Of a stretch of 64,000 nt of DNA, positions 1-34,089 are shown piece after piece. Each line of letters starts with the position of its first letter. Within the stretch, counting starts at the first letter, position 1. The position numbers and the translations under genes are program-made. The notes beneath the pieces are model-generated. The model did no database searches and was not told the origin of the DNA. It saw only the letters and a list, made by a program, of their open reading frames with translations. The DNA is from Lytechinus variegatus (Eukaryota > Echinodermata > Echinoidea > Temnopleuroida > Toxopneustidae), in contig NC_054756.1 of NCBI RefSeq assembly GCF_018143015.1, positions 16,886,402-16,950,401 on the forward strand, read 5' to 3'.

Positions 1-948
1 TTACTTAAATGCGTATTTCATTTATTGTTTTCTGTTATCTTAATTTAGTCTGTCGCAAGATCAGAATGATGTTGTTTTTATACAATGAGAGGCCATATAC
101 AGGTTTCAAGGCATCATCATGGATGCTCTGTTTGCCTATTAGAATGAGCAAAAAGTGCGAAGTTTCGGGGTAGGTTATGTTTTCAGATTTGCAATCGGGA
201 TTGCTGTACATAAATGGCATCACAGGTCTTGTTCGCTTAGCCAACAGTCATGGGCAATATGAGGATCGCCATGACATTATTGTCCTGGTGTTCTCTTCAT
301 TCAAATACTCATTATTTTCTTCCTGTTTGTTCACTTTTTCTGAATATTTCGTTGATACTATTCTACATTTTCTGCTTTAACACAAGCTCCACAGGTTATC
401 ATTCTCCTTTTATAAGAGGGCAGTCGTCGCCCGTTCGTTCATTCATAATTGTCTTCCCTTCTTATGTGCACCCTCTCTTCCTTCTATTTCTTGATATCTG
501 ATCATTTTTCTAATCCTAAGCATGTTTATCCGTCTCCTCTGGGTCTTTCTGTCCTATAAAGAAAACGCTGTTTGAAATTTTGATTCAACGTTTTGTTTAC
601 TTTATGAACCTTACAGTTTTAACAAGTGTTTAAAATACCAAACAACAAAGTTTGATTTGTATTATATGATTGTGAAAGCGTTGTGTAAAATTTACAAGCA
701 ATGTTTTGCTGTACAGATCTGTTCCTGCATAGATCGCATTCTTTTTCCAGACATGTCACCTCTCTATCAATATTTTCCTCTCAGGAATCTAAATATTCCT
801 GATAAGCATGTTGAGCATGATACTCTTCGTCCCCATTGTTGTTCTCTAATATATATATTTCCTTCCACCCCTTCTTTGTAATCATATCTTGTGTATATTC
901 AATGGGTACCCATCCCTTCACTTTCCATGAACTCCAAATTGAAACACA
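1..948. other. No supported gene
   Basis: AT-rich DNA with short chance frames only. The 35-244 minus frame (RPVMPFMYSNPDC) faintly resembles a kringle end, but has no cysteine pattern or convincing splice sites. Confidence 0.5.
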
Positions 949-1517
949 ATGCCAATTGGTATTCAATTTGGATATTCAATGGGTATTCAAGTGGTTTTCA
1001 ACTTGGATATTCTACGGGTATTCACGTGGTATTCAACTTGGATATTCAATGGGTATTCAATTGGTATTCAATTTGGAAATTCAATGTGTATTCAATGGGT
1101 ATTCCATTGGTTTTCAATTTGGATACCAATGGTATTCAACTGGTATTCAATTTTGATATTCAAGGGTATCACCATTGGTAATCAATTTGGATATTCAATG
1201 GGTATTCCATTGGTATTCAATTTGGATATTCAATAGGTATTCAATTGGTATTCAATTTCGATATTCAAGGGACCGGTATTCAATTTGGATACTCAAGTGG
1301 TATTCAAATGGTATCAATTTGGATATTCAATGGGTATTCAATTGGTATTCAATTTGGATATTCAATGGGTATTCAATTGGTATTCAATTTGGATATTCAA
1401 TGGGTATTCAGTTGGTATTCAATTTGGATATTCAAGGGGTATTCAATTGGTATTCAATGGACATTCAATGGGTATTCCATTGGTATTCAATTTGGATATT
1501 ATGGGTATTCAATCGGA
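949..1517. repeat. Minisatellite of ggtattcaatt-type words
   Basis: About 570 bp of 11-12-bp words (ggtattcaatt, tggatattcaat) that group into a higher unit near 35 bp. Copies are diverged at the left and most regular at 1320-1440. All three plus-strand frames are largely open because the unit lacks stops; this is not evidence of coding. Confidence 0.85.
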
Positions 1518-1900
1518 AATTTGTCCTGGGTAACCCCTCTCTATCCTCACCACTTGACCGTGCTTACACACACTCTCTCTCCCTGTCCATTTCCCATTCA
1601 CATTTCCCCCTTAATTTTTTCTTTTTTCTTGCTCTCTCTACATCTCTATTTCACTATTCGTAACTTCTCTTTCTGACTAGAAAAGTGAAAGTAGGAAACA
1701 ATTATTGTCAATATAACATATAATATTTAAAGATATCCGGGCACCGATTCCTGGAAGTGTTATGCCTTCATTGAACAAATCCATTTTTTTCTTCGTTAAC
1801 AAGATAAGATATACTGATTGCTTATTGTTAAGATGTTAAATGTTTGATAGGACTAATGACAATTATTTGAAACGGAAACATTTCGAAAAAACGTGCCCGG

Positions 1901-2046
1901 GGGCCCGTTGCAGAAAGAGTTGCAATCAATCGCAACTCTAAAAATCATGCGCAACTTGATTTTCAACCAATCGACAGCGCGCATTTTGGACTTGCGATTG
2001 ATTTTTTGGTTTGCGTTTAAACGCAACTCTTTCTGCAACGGGCTCC
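1901..2046. mobile_element. Small inverted-repeat element (cccgttgcagaaagagttgc family), copy 1
   Basis: 146 bp with ends gggcccgttgcagaaagagt and the complement gagttgcNNNN...gcaacgggctcc. The middle has a second inverted pair (aatcatgcgcaacttgattt). Copy 2 at 26721-26866 is in the opposite orientation. Length and lack of coding fit a MITE. Confidence 0.75.
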
Positions 2047-2519
2047 AGATGTGAGATGTCACAAGTTCATTCGACTGGAATAAGTAACGCGGACGACATT
2101 ATTCTCTTTATTAATCATATTGTGCTTTATTTCATTTATCTTTGACATTTTCATATATGTTACAGACGAAAAAAGCTTACGGAGGAAACAGTTAAACAGA
2201 AGTTATTTTTATATTAATTTAAAAACCATGGTGAAAATAAACTGTAAATATGTGTTACGCTTGAGACTTGGAATGCGAAGCCAAGGGATTCAAGATAAAC
2301 CAGTTTGTAGCTTCCATAACCAATATATCACGTAGAAGGAAGGTGTTTAAATTAGACTTTTCTGAATTGGAAAGCCTACGTAAGTACGTGAATAGAAACT
2401 CTTTCAGGAGAGGCGTGTTGAAAATTGAACACATTTGATAGTCTATGTACGCAAAGCCGCCTATGTACTTGATAGAATAAGCTTTCCAAAAAGTAATTAT
2501 GTTTGGTGATAACTAAAGG

Positions 2520-2632
2520 GAGAGTTAAAGCAATAAAGAATGGAAGAAAGAACAAAAGAAGAAATTAAGAAAGAAAGGAAGGAAGAAAGAAAGATAGAAA
2601 GAGATAAAGAAAGAAAGAAAATAAAAATAATT
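2520..2632. repeat. Purine-rich (gaaa/ggaa)n stretch
   Basis: Imperfect GAAA/GGAA repeats on the plus strand, low complexity, in the presumed 3' UTR or flank of gene A. Confidence 0.8.
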
Positions 2633-2736
2633 AACTTGGTCAATCATTTGCTAAAATCAATAATTCTGATGGAGTATTTCATTTTTTGGTAGCACAAGTC
2701 CTTTGGCATTGTTTGTCGAGATCGCTGACCACGGAT

Positions 2737-24936
<22,200 letters not shown>

Positions 24937-24939
24937 CAG

Positions 24940-26500
24940 TTTTACCACCAAATCTGATGAGAATTTGGACACATGTCGATATGAATATGCCAATATTTCC
25001 CTCTTGTTTCCTCCACGTGATTACACATTGATTGCTTTGAATGATAAACCAGTCCGTCAAATTTAAGAGGGTTTTTTTAATTAAGAATTTGATGAATTGA
25101 TTTTAAGATGTTACAAGTTGACAGTTTTCTTTACTTTCCTTACATATCTGGTCTGATCACTTCGAACCTTTCAAACTCTTTCATTTTATTAAAAATGCAG
25201 GTAACTCATGCACAAGAAAGATCAGTCCATCTTTTTTCTGTTTGATTTGATATCGCAATGGCCTCTTTCATAAGCATTGACCCTGAATACAAGTAAATCA
25301 TACCCTGGATAATTATATTTGATGTGTAGATTAAATAGATCATATAAACAACATTATTCTACAAGAAAGAAACTTCACACTGCGAAACGAGGAACTACCA
25401 AAACCTATGTCATCTGCCTTCAATGTAAAATACATTTATAAAATGGACTGTTCATTTTTGGAATGGGAAATTGAGACAATCTCAATTTTCGTTTGAAATT
25501 ATCGTTTATTTCACTAAACGCTTATAACAATGACTGAATTGCCCTTCAACAAGAGATAATAATAAACATGGCGTTCAATTTCATTGAATAAAAGAAAGAT
25601 AGTATTAATTAAGATAATGAAAATGATAAAAACCTGTTGGACTCATGAGAAGTGAATTGACGGACATGCCTGTTTGAAATTAATGATAATTTTAGGCCTA
25701 CGTGCAGTCATTAATTTAACTAATTGTAATTCATCCTGATACAGATGATGAAAGAAAAGGAAAGGTGGCTTTCTTACATAATTTTACTTTGTTCATTCTT
25801 ATTGCACCATCTCCTCCGTAGAATCCTCTCTGTGGACATCGACCCCATGCTTCCCTAAAATTGATGATGCAATGCTGTGTAGGATTGTTGGAATTAAGTG
25901 AAAATAATAATCTTTATGTTACAATAGAGAAGTGCAAATTTACTCAACAATATATCATGATATTGGAGACTACTGACTAGAATCGTTGAGGATTTTAGTT
26001 GTGACATATTTGAGTATACGTATGATAAGAGGGTTGTATGTTTGATAAGAGAAAACAATGACATTTTGAGCCAACAGGTGTGGTTTATCAGTTTTAGAAC
26101 TTGTCAAAATAATTTCGATGTCATTCTGAATTAATTTTCCCAAGAGTGAGCTCCTGTATGAAATGACTGACAGACAATATTTTAATTGATAGATTACACC
26201 AATCTTTTTGTATGTCCCCTTTTCTCTCCTCCCCTTCTTTCTCTTCCTTTCTTTTCCTCTTCTTTGTTTTTATTCCCGTATTCCCGTTACGTAGGACTTT
26301 CCCCTTTAAAGATATATGCTCTTTCCCCGGGAAATTATCGAATTCGATGGATGAAGCGCCATCAATCTTAACAACAACATCTACCTCCATGTCATTCTCG
26401 ATTTCATCAAGCAGTCCATCCTCCAAACCATCCCTCTGCCCAACCCCCCCCCCTCTCTCTCTTCGAAACACTCTGTCACCTCCCACATCCTTCCTAACTC
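24940..26500. other. Upstream flank of gene A, no gene seen
   Basis: AT-rich sequence with short chance frames. Regulatory sequence for gene A is likely somewhere here, but no motif cluster stands out. Confidence 0.5.
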
Positions 26501-26547
26501 CCTATCGCCTCCATATTGACCACCCTTTCCTTCCTCCTTCCAAACCG

Positions 26548-27020
26548 TGGTGCCGTGGTGTAGTGGTTCTGTCTCTCGCCTTGTTAACAGAGGGTCGTGT
26601 GTTCGAATCCCATCGTGGTCCGGCGTCCTTCGGCAAGGCGTTAATCCACACTTTGCCACTCTCGACCCAGGTGCTAAATGGGTACCCGGTAGGATGTGAA
26701 AGTCATAGTAGCTTGCCCAGGGGCCTGTTGCAGAAAGAGTTGCGTTTAAACGCAACTCAAAAAATCAAACGCAAGTCCCAAATGAGCGCTGTTGATTGGT
26801 TGAAAATCAAGTTGCGCATGATTTTTTGAGTTGCGATCGATTGCAACTCTTTCTGCAACGGGCCCCATGCAGTACTGTGTGCGCCTCATCAGCGACTGAC
26901 TGGAATTCTCCCCAGGGAGTGGAGGATGTGCACACATTGTGTGCTGGATGACTGATTGAATCCGATGACCGGGGTAATTATATATCTGTAAAGCGCTTAA
27001 GCGCTATATAAAAGCCGATT
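26548..27020 (+). mobile_element. tRNA-derived SINE, split by a small inverted-repeat element
   Basis: The head gtggtgtagtggttctgtctc (A box) and gtgttcgaatcccat (B box) show a tRNA-derived RNA polymerase III promoter. The body shares ttaatccacactttgcc and actcgacccaggtg with the SINEs at 27490 and 36019. The 146-bp element at 26721 interrupts the body, and the tail resumes with gtaaagcgcttaagcgctatataaaagccgattattatta. Confidence 0.75.
26721..26866. mobile_element. Small inverted-repeat element (cccgttgcagaaagagttgc family), copy 2
   Basis: Ends gggcctgttgcagaaagagt and gcaacgggcccc; middle gattggttgaaaatcaagtt. It matches the complement of 1901-2046 and is nested in a SINE. Confidence 0.78.
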
Positions 27021-27489
27021 ATTATTATCAAACATCTATCTCCTCTCACCATGCCCATCCTAAGCCCATATCTCCTCCCTATTGGCCACCCCTTCCTCTT
27101 GTCAACCCTATATCTTCTCCTCTTACCCCCCCGGACCATCTATATGTCCTCCACCCCACCCTCCTTTCAACGAGCTGTCAACCCTCCCTCCTATTCATGC
27201 CTATATCCTCATCCCACCCCTCCCTCCTCCCAACCATTGGGGGCGGAGCAGAGGATTATCTTTTGTGTTTGGGGGGAGGGGGGGGGGGACGGCTATTGTT
27301 GCGTCCGCCGCCAATGCTTCAAATCCTCATTCTCCTCCCACCCATCTATAATTATCTCCTAGCTCCTACCCCATCCTCCTCAAAACACTTTATCTCCTCC
27401 CATCCATCCCCTTCTATCTCCTCCATATTGGCCACTCCGTCCTCCTTCCAAACCTCTCTCTTCCCCCCTTACCCTCCCGAACCATCTAC

Positions 27490-27772
27490 ATCTGTGATCG
27501 CGTCGTGGTCTAGTGGTTTTGACTCTCGCCTTTCAAACAGAAGGTCGTGGGTTCGAATCCTAGCCATGGCGTGTTTTCCTTCAGCAAGAAATTTATCCAC
27601 ACTGTGCTGCACTCGACCCAGGTGAGGTGGATGGGTACCGGTAGGATAAATTGCTTGCATGCACTGAGCGCCGGCGATGGTAGCTCGAGCTAAAGCCGGG
27701 TAATAAGCCAGGCAAGCGCTTTGTATCCTCAGGCAAAAAAACCGCTTTATAAATCCAGCTATTATTATTATC
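27490..27772 (+). mobile_element. tRNA-derived SINE
   Basis: A box tggtctagtggttttgact, B box gggttcgaatcctag, body tttccttcagcaagaaattt and gtgctgcactcgacccaggt, tail ccgctttataaatccagc(tatt)n. Same family as 36019-36320. Confidence 0.8.
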
Positions 27773-27849
27773 TCCTCCCATCACCCCCTCCCAGGCTGAT
27801 ATCTCGAATTCTTTCTACCCCACCATCTTTCTACACTTCTCATGCCATG

Positions 27850-29007
27850 TTTAATTTACCCCCTCCTCAACCTCCTAACTCTTGACATGCTGAATGCATG
27901 CCTTTTGCGATTTATTTATATACATATATTTTTTTTAATCTGAAGATGATGCATCATGCTGGCGAATACAGTAAATGGCGATGTTTGATTACACCATTTA
28001 TAAATTAATTAATTCATTTATTTATTAATTACCCGCATGATTGTGACCCTTTTTTGTGATACCCAAAATACACATTTCATATACGACATGATAAAACGGA
28101 AAAGATATAAAAAGTACTTGACACCGTCGACTCCCTAGATATGCAATGTCGTTCTTAAAAACGTTAATACGAAATTGAAAAAAAATAATGTCTTTACATG
28201 GACTTTACTTAATCTATATGCGACTTGGGGAGATTTTTTTGGGGGGGTTTATCTTTGCAGTTGTTTACTTGTCGTTACTCTATCATATAATTGATTTCTT
28301 GTTGGGATGGACATGGCCTTCAAGTTCTGCATTATTTTAGTCAAAACAGTTCTGCGTGTGCAAATTTATCATCTGTTCAATAATTTTCTGGTTTCTAGAA
28401 TTGGAGCCTCACAGACGCAACGGGGGAAAAGTCCTTCATGAAATAAGCTATCCTCTCACCGATCCGACCTACAAAACATTCTCGCTATCTCTGATGTTCG
28501 GCGACAAAGGGAGAACTTGCGCTTGATAATGTCAGCAGAATATGTCAACAGATCGATAAAAGGGGATATAAAGTGCAAAGATGAGAAATAATAAGTTATT
28601 CCAAGATACAATGAGTGAGAATATGAGAAAATTGTGTTTTTAGAGCGTCGACACCGAGAGACCACTTTGTGCGTGAATAACGAGGCAAAGCACCCCGCAG
28701 AGAGCAGGGCGCTGATGCGTGCGAGGCCCGGAACGCCCCGGTAATAGATCTTACAAGATGCGCCTTTCTCGATGCACGGCCATATGCTCAACATTTATTC
28801 TACTTTTCATTGTCATCGGAGAATGAAGAATTTCTTGAATATCCTCATGCTTGCTCGTGCTGCTCCCCTCATCACTCGACCTTTTCCATCTTAGCCTCGA
28901 TCTCCCTATTACCAGATGCACCACCCCTCCCCATGTTCTATTTTACCCTGTCTTCCGTACTTTCTCCCTCCTTTTCCAATTACAATTCCGTGCTTCTACT
29001 TTTCATA
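27850..29007. other. No supported gene
   Basis: AT-rich DNA. The slightly GC-richer patch at 28450-28780 has a 112-codon minus frame without recognisable motifs or splice context; I treat it as chance. Confidence 0.45.
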
Positions 29008-29125
29008 GGGCAAGTCTATCCCAAAATAAGTTTATTTCAACTAATAGAGAAAAGTCATAGCACTGAAAATTTCATCAAAATTGATCTAATATAAGAAAGT
29101 TATATTATTTAGCATTTAAACATAT
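29008..29125. repeat. Fragment related to the long inverted repeat at 59865
   Basis: The words gggcaagtctatcccaaaat, gaaaatttcatcaaaattga and aagaaagttat match one arm of the 59865-60472 element, but the other arm is missing. Confidence 0.6.
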
Positions 29126-29214
29126 TTCGGTGTGCGGGCTCTACATAAATGTTTGGTGAAAATTAGCTAAATTTTCATTGAATGACTTTCCCTTTTTACA
29201 TCGTATTCACCATT

Positions 29215-29530
29215 TTTTCGTCTTCCTAATTCTTCTTCATCTCCTTCTTATATTGTTGTTGTTCTTCTCCGTTTTCTTCTCTTCCTTCTTCTTTTAATCT
29301 TCTTCTTCTCCCCTCCTTTTTCTTTTACTTTTCCTTTCCTTTCCTTCTTCTTCAGTCTTCTTCTTCTCCTCCTCCTCCTCCTTCTTCTTCCTCTCCTCCA
29401 TCTTCATATTCTCCCCATTTTCTTTTCTTCTTCTTCTTCGTGTTTCCTTCCTTTCTCACTTCCTTTATCAACAGTTCTTTCCTTTGTTTCTTTCTTCTTG
29501 TTCTTTCTCCTACCCCTCTCAACCCCCCCC
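29215..29530. repeat. Polypyrimidine (CTT/TCC)n tract
   Basis: About 300 bp of almost pure C/T on the plus strand with cttcttctcctcctcc cores. Low complexity. Confidence 0.85.
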
Positions 29531-30490
29531 CCCATTTTCCCTTGCATCCAAACCCAACATAAATTGCCATCTCTTCTAATTCATCCTCTGTTTCTCATGC
29601 TATGGCAGAGTGTCATTCAGAAGATGATGCGTCAATTCGAATCATCCAGACCGCACATGAAATTACCACTTTGTTTTTGAATGTCCCTTAAACCCTAATG
29701 CTTGGAACAACACACGGGATTTCATTAATTTTTGTGTTCTCATAGAATGAACTGTGTCAAAAAATAATGAAATCCAAAATGGGGACTTCTTGTGTGTTAT
29801 TACACTTATATAATACTTGTACATATTCTGGATAATTTGGACCCTTTAGAGATAGCTCCCTGTTCTGCAGCGTTTGAAATTGCATGATTCAAAATAAGAT
29901 ATTCCAAAATGAAAATGCCAAATTGTCAAAAACCGCTCATCACTGCATCGGATTGCAGGCTGTCCCGGCAAAGCAATTTTGGCGGGAAACTAAGGCCAGA
30001 TGCAGGCGCCGTTTGACGTCTTATTACAAAAATACCTCGTTGACACGTTCAAAACACACACAAACCGAGATGAAATGATCGAGCTTAACTTGAAGTGACT
30101 TAAAGGACAAAGTTGATGGGATTTCATTTCGATGTGTTCCCTTCTATAATTGTGGCGTCATATATGCTCAACATTATATGTAAATTATCACTATATGATG
30201 ATCGTGATGATACGGAGCCAATATCTCGGCTAGCAAATGGACAGTTATGTTGCCTCTATGACTTCAGCGCAGACAAGACATTTCGAGAATAAATCTACAT
30301 ACAATCCAAATATGAAGAGTATATAATTTCTCAATCAAATTAAACTAAAAATAACCTGAAATACGTACAGGGTATGATCCCCCCAATTGTAAAAATTAAC
30401 GTAAGTATATAGTACGACCATCAATGTAATCAATATAGTACAATATTTTTATTTTAGGGAGCAGATATATGGGAATGGTATAGTACGAGC

Positions 30491-30620
30491 CAGGGGCCGC
30501 GGAACGGTTTTCAAAGTGGGGGGCGGGACAGACCATGCAAAAAAAAATCACACTCATATGGTCATTTTCACGTTTTTGTACACGGTTTGGACCCCCCCCC
30601 CCCCGCTTCCGCGGCCCCTG
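30491..30620. mobile_element. Short hAT-like element, 130 bp
   Basis: Ends caggggccgcggaacg and the complement of gcttccgcggcccctg, the CAGGGGC type also seen at 10053 and 14636. No clear target duplication remains. Confidence 0.6.
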
Positions 30621-31662
30621 CAAGCATTGGGTTACCATGGTTACCAAACCACTTCATGATTAGAAAATTGCAATTTGGATCACATACAATATTTACTTTT
30701 ACATTTGGAATTAGCTGCTAAATTGCAAGTTTGTATTTATTGATTATGGATTATACAAAGCATTCTGGAAAATGGTGAAAAAGAGTGGAATTGAATAATA
30801 ACCTTTTTTCCGCAGTATAAGTTATGAATTTGAATAATTGTGAACCATGAACAAAACATTTCAGTAACCAACAAAAGCTTTCAACTTCTTCAGGATAAGC
30901 CCAAATTTCAAAGTCAAGATTTTGTGTGTAGTAATGATTAAGTATAAGCACGTCACATCAAGCCCCTTCACGCCAGATAACTGCATCAGCCGAGTTCGCT
31001 ATGAACGCGATAAAAGAAGATGACGCGCAGATTAAAACCTGCGATTTTCCAAATCACTCTATTGGTAATCAAAGTACCGAATATCCATTCTCTATTTAGC
31101 CATTCCTTAATTGTCCCCCACCTTTCATTATCTGATTGGAAAGAGGCATCAATACTGTGAAATTTGTGACTCAATGTCTATTGGTTTTCTTGTTTGATTT
31201 GGGCAGACAGGCGGCGGTGGGAGATTGGTCAACGTATAAGTATCGCTCAAAAGACCCGCCCGATTTTCTGCAAGCCTTGAACTTGCAGACGACACCGGCA
31301 TCGCAATCCCATTGAACACCCGCGGTTACCTAGCCAAGCGAAAGCGGATTAATCAATTTTAAGTCCTGGTGTTTGAGCTTTTCACTCACTGCGACTCTTG
31401 TATCCTCCTTTGCCACTTGAATCTAAATCGACATCATTACCAATTTTTATCTAATTCTTATTTTCTTTTCTTCTTCTTCTCGAAACTTTCCGTCTATATT
31501 GTCTGTGTATCTCTGCTGTCTGTCTGCTTGTCTTTCTTTCTTCTCCTCTCTTTGATCAAAGAAAGAGGTAGATGACATTTAATCGCTGAATATTCTTTCT
31601 GCCATCAATTTTAACTTTTATGTGGAACTATATCTCTATAAACGATTCTATCAAACGCGCTG

Positions 31663-31901
31663 CACTGTAAAAACTGCGGTGTTAAACCTGACACCAAATG
31701 GTGTTAATAGAGGACCACACCATGAGGTGTTAAAATTACACCCTAGAGATTAAACATAACACCAAAGAGTGTAAATGTAACAACAAAAGGTGTTGTAATA
31801 ACACCTATAGGTGTAAAACTAACACCAGCAATTTAACACCGGTGTAAAATAACTGGTGTGGTTCTCTATGTACACCGGTTAACACCGCAGTTTTTGCTGT
31901 G
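31663..31901. mobile_element. Foldback-like element rich in ggtgtta / taacacc
   Basis: 239 bp with inverted ends cactgtaaaaactgcggtgt and the complement (cacagcaaaaactgcggtgt). The inside is filled with alternating ggtgtta and taacacc words that can form many small hairpins. No coding capacity. Confidence 0.7.
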
Positions 31902-31909
31902 TGCGGGGA

Positions 31910-34060
31910 ACGTCTCCGTAAATTCATTTTCACGAAGAAGACTTATTAGGAAAAAGTATTAATGGCTTATTTAGTGTTTTATTTTAAGAATATGTATGTT
32001 TATTTTTAAAAATGTGATATAAAATTAATATAGGCCACACTGATTGTGAGTCACACAAGAGGAGTAAAAGTTGACGGTTACTAATTTCATGAAAGAAAAA
32101 TGGCATTCTATTTATTGACTGAAAATGACAAAAAAGTGAGAGTTGACTTGCAAGTTAATATGTGATTAGAAATACCAAAATTTAAAGTGCCATCGCATTC
32201 AATAGACTCAAATGATCTCTCCCTTATCAACTATCTTACCTGGCTACGATCGAGTCAACTAACATTAAATGAAATAACTTGTTTACTTATAGTTTTAAGA
32301 CTATATGGTTTTATCTTTAATAATAATATACATGACATAACTGTCATATTTATTTGCATTGAATCGTTTGAGTCTATTGAAACCGATGGCACTGTTCATT
32401 ATGCCGACTTGAGCAAAAATCCCGGATAAAAGGAAGAGGAGAAGAGGAAGAAGAAGAAGAAATAGAAGAAGAAGAAATAGAAGAAGACGAAAAAGAAAAA
32501 GATGGAGAAGAAGAGGAAGGAGAAGAGGAGGAGGAGGAGACCTTCTTGAATAATGTGAATAATCCAAGTAGATCTTGGAAACAATTTGTTTTCGTTAATT
32601 GTATTCAACTTATTCTCAATTTTACAGTAAAGCTATTATATGCTCTGAACAATCGATGAAAATACTACCATAAAAAAGAAAGGTGAAGAGGAAGAGAGAG
32701 TTTGTGTGTGCCTGAGGGAGAGGGTGAGGGTGTGAGGGAGGCATGATGGTGCTGAACAGAGGAAGGAAAAAAATTCCAACTTAGTGAGTGTGGGTGTGTG
32801 TTGATGTTGGGCGTATATGAGCGGAAAACGAGAAGCCTGAAGAAATTAAAGCAAATAAGTGAATTCAGAGAAATAAAGAGAGAGACAGATAGAGAGAGGT
32901 GGGGGGGGGGGGGTGAAAGAAAGAGAGAGAGGGAGCGGGGTGAGGAGAGATCGTCTGCGATGTTTGTTCGACTCTTTATACTTTATTTCGCGCGCCAATA
33001 AGTGAGCTCTATTAGCGCGTTTGGATGAGGGAGATGGCGTTGATGGGGGATATTTTGAGTGGGATATAGGCGGCCTCATCCCGATCTCTTGGGATGATAT
33101 AGGAAGGATACCCAAGCCAACGAGAGCCACTAAACTGATCATTTGACCGCGAAGAGTTGGTTGGTTTCCGATCCCACTCCAACTCGCTCTCGACACTCAA
33201 GTACTTACAGCAATTACCAAAGACGTCCAAATAACACCAGTTGTCTCTGTCAGCTTGTCGTCAAACAAAATCGTCCGTTTTGGCATTTCGTGTTCCATAA
33301 TTTGAACTTCGCAGGAGTGGTTTACTCCGTATTACATTCGAATTTGCTTTGACTTAATATCATCAAACAGCAAATGAGATGTTTAGGAAGTCAAGATCCA
33401 TTTCATCGTGATTTCTTAGTCAATTATTTTAATCATTTGAAGCTTTAGAAAATTCGAGTGTGTTGACCGAACTGCATGATGATCAACTTGTAAATCAACA
33501 TTTGATTGAATTGCACTGTTCATTATCTAGCCTTTATCAATTTAATTGCAGTACATCAGAAAGTTTGGTGTGATTTTCTAGCGACTTTCACTTCATTAAA
33601 GTACATGAATTGGGAGGAAACCTGCCTGTCTGTTTTTGCTTGAAAATCTGGACAATCGTGACAATTGTGACTGCTTAAACCCAATAATCTTTCCGATAAC
33701 TGCATTTTACTAGAGGAAATATATCAAGTTGCAGACTCAGACTGTGCATTTTTAAGACCAAGTCTGTAATTTCGACACTTTTCAGAAAGGAGATAAGTCA
33801 CCATAACCTAAACGATGTGAGTAAAGGTTCTTCGAAGCGTTAGCACCATAGACATGACATGTTTCAGGAGACGGGCCAGGTTATTGATATAAGTTTGTGA
33901 AAAAGTTTGGAAATAATACATCCCGCCATTTTCTTTCAATTTCTGGTAACTGATTTCATTCAAAGCTCCCTCAGGAAAGAGAGGCAGGGAGCACCAGATG
34001 AAGTAAACTTTAAACGCTATTTTCAACTAAAAGATAAAGCTGACCCAGTTGTCTAAGTTA
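31910..34060. other. Upstream flank of gene B with simple repeats
   Basis: It contains a GAA/GGA-rich run (32425-32540), a GAGA/poly-G run (32875-32945) and a GC-richer patch 33000-33230 with four close ggata words. No gene is supported. The patch lies about 0.9-1.1 kb upstream of the bHLH start and is a candidate regulatory region only by position. Confidence 0.4.
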
Positions 34061-34089
34061 TTTTATCAAGGTTAACCAGTGTGCTTAAA

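Larger units (their letters stand above)
26500..27480. repeat. C/T-rich diverged tandem repeat (tctcctccNatattggccacc), interrupted
   Basis: Words such as tctcctccatattggccac and ccttccaaacc recur at 26505-26550, 27060-27110 and 27410-27460, with weaker copies between. The array is broken by a SINE, a small inverted-repeat element and G-rich DNA. Confidence 0.6.

Noticed and set aside
35..244. Possible kringle C-terminal piece (RPVMPFMYSNPDC) on the minus strand
   Set aside because: Similarity is a few residues; no cysteine spacing, no W-C-Y motif and no matching splice phase.
836..1676. Long overlapping plus-strand frames rich in Tyr, Ile, Gly and Gln
   Set aside because: They are translations of the minisatellite, which lacks stops in all three frames; no start, splice or domain evidence.
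26212..26829. 205-codon plus-strand frame
   Set aside because: It crosses C/T-rich repeat, SINE and MITE sequence; each part is explained by repeats.
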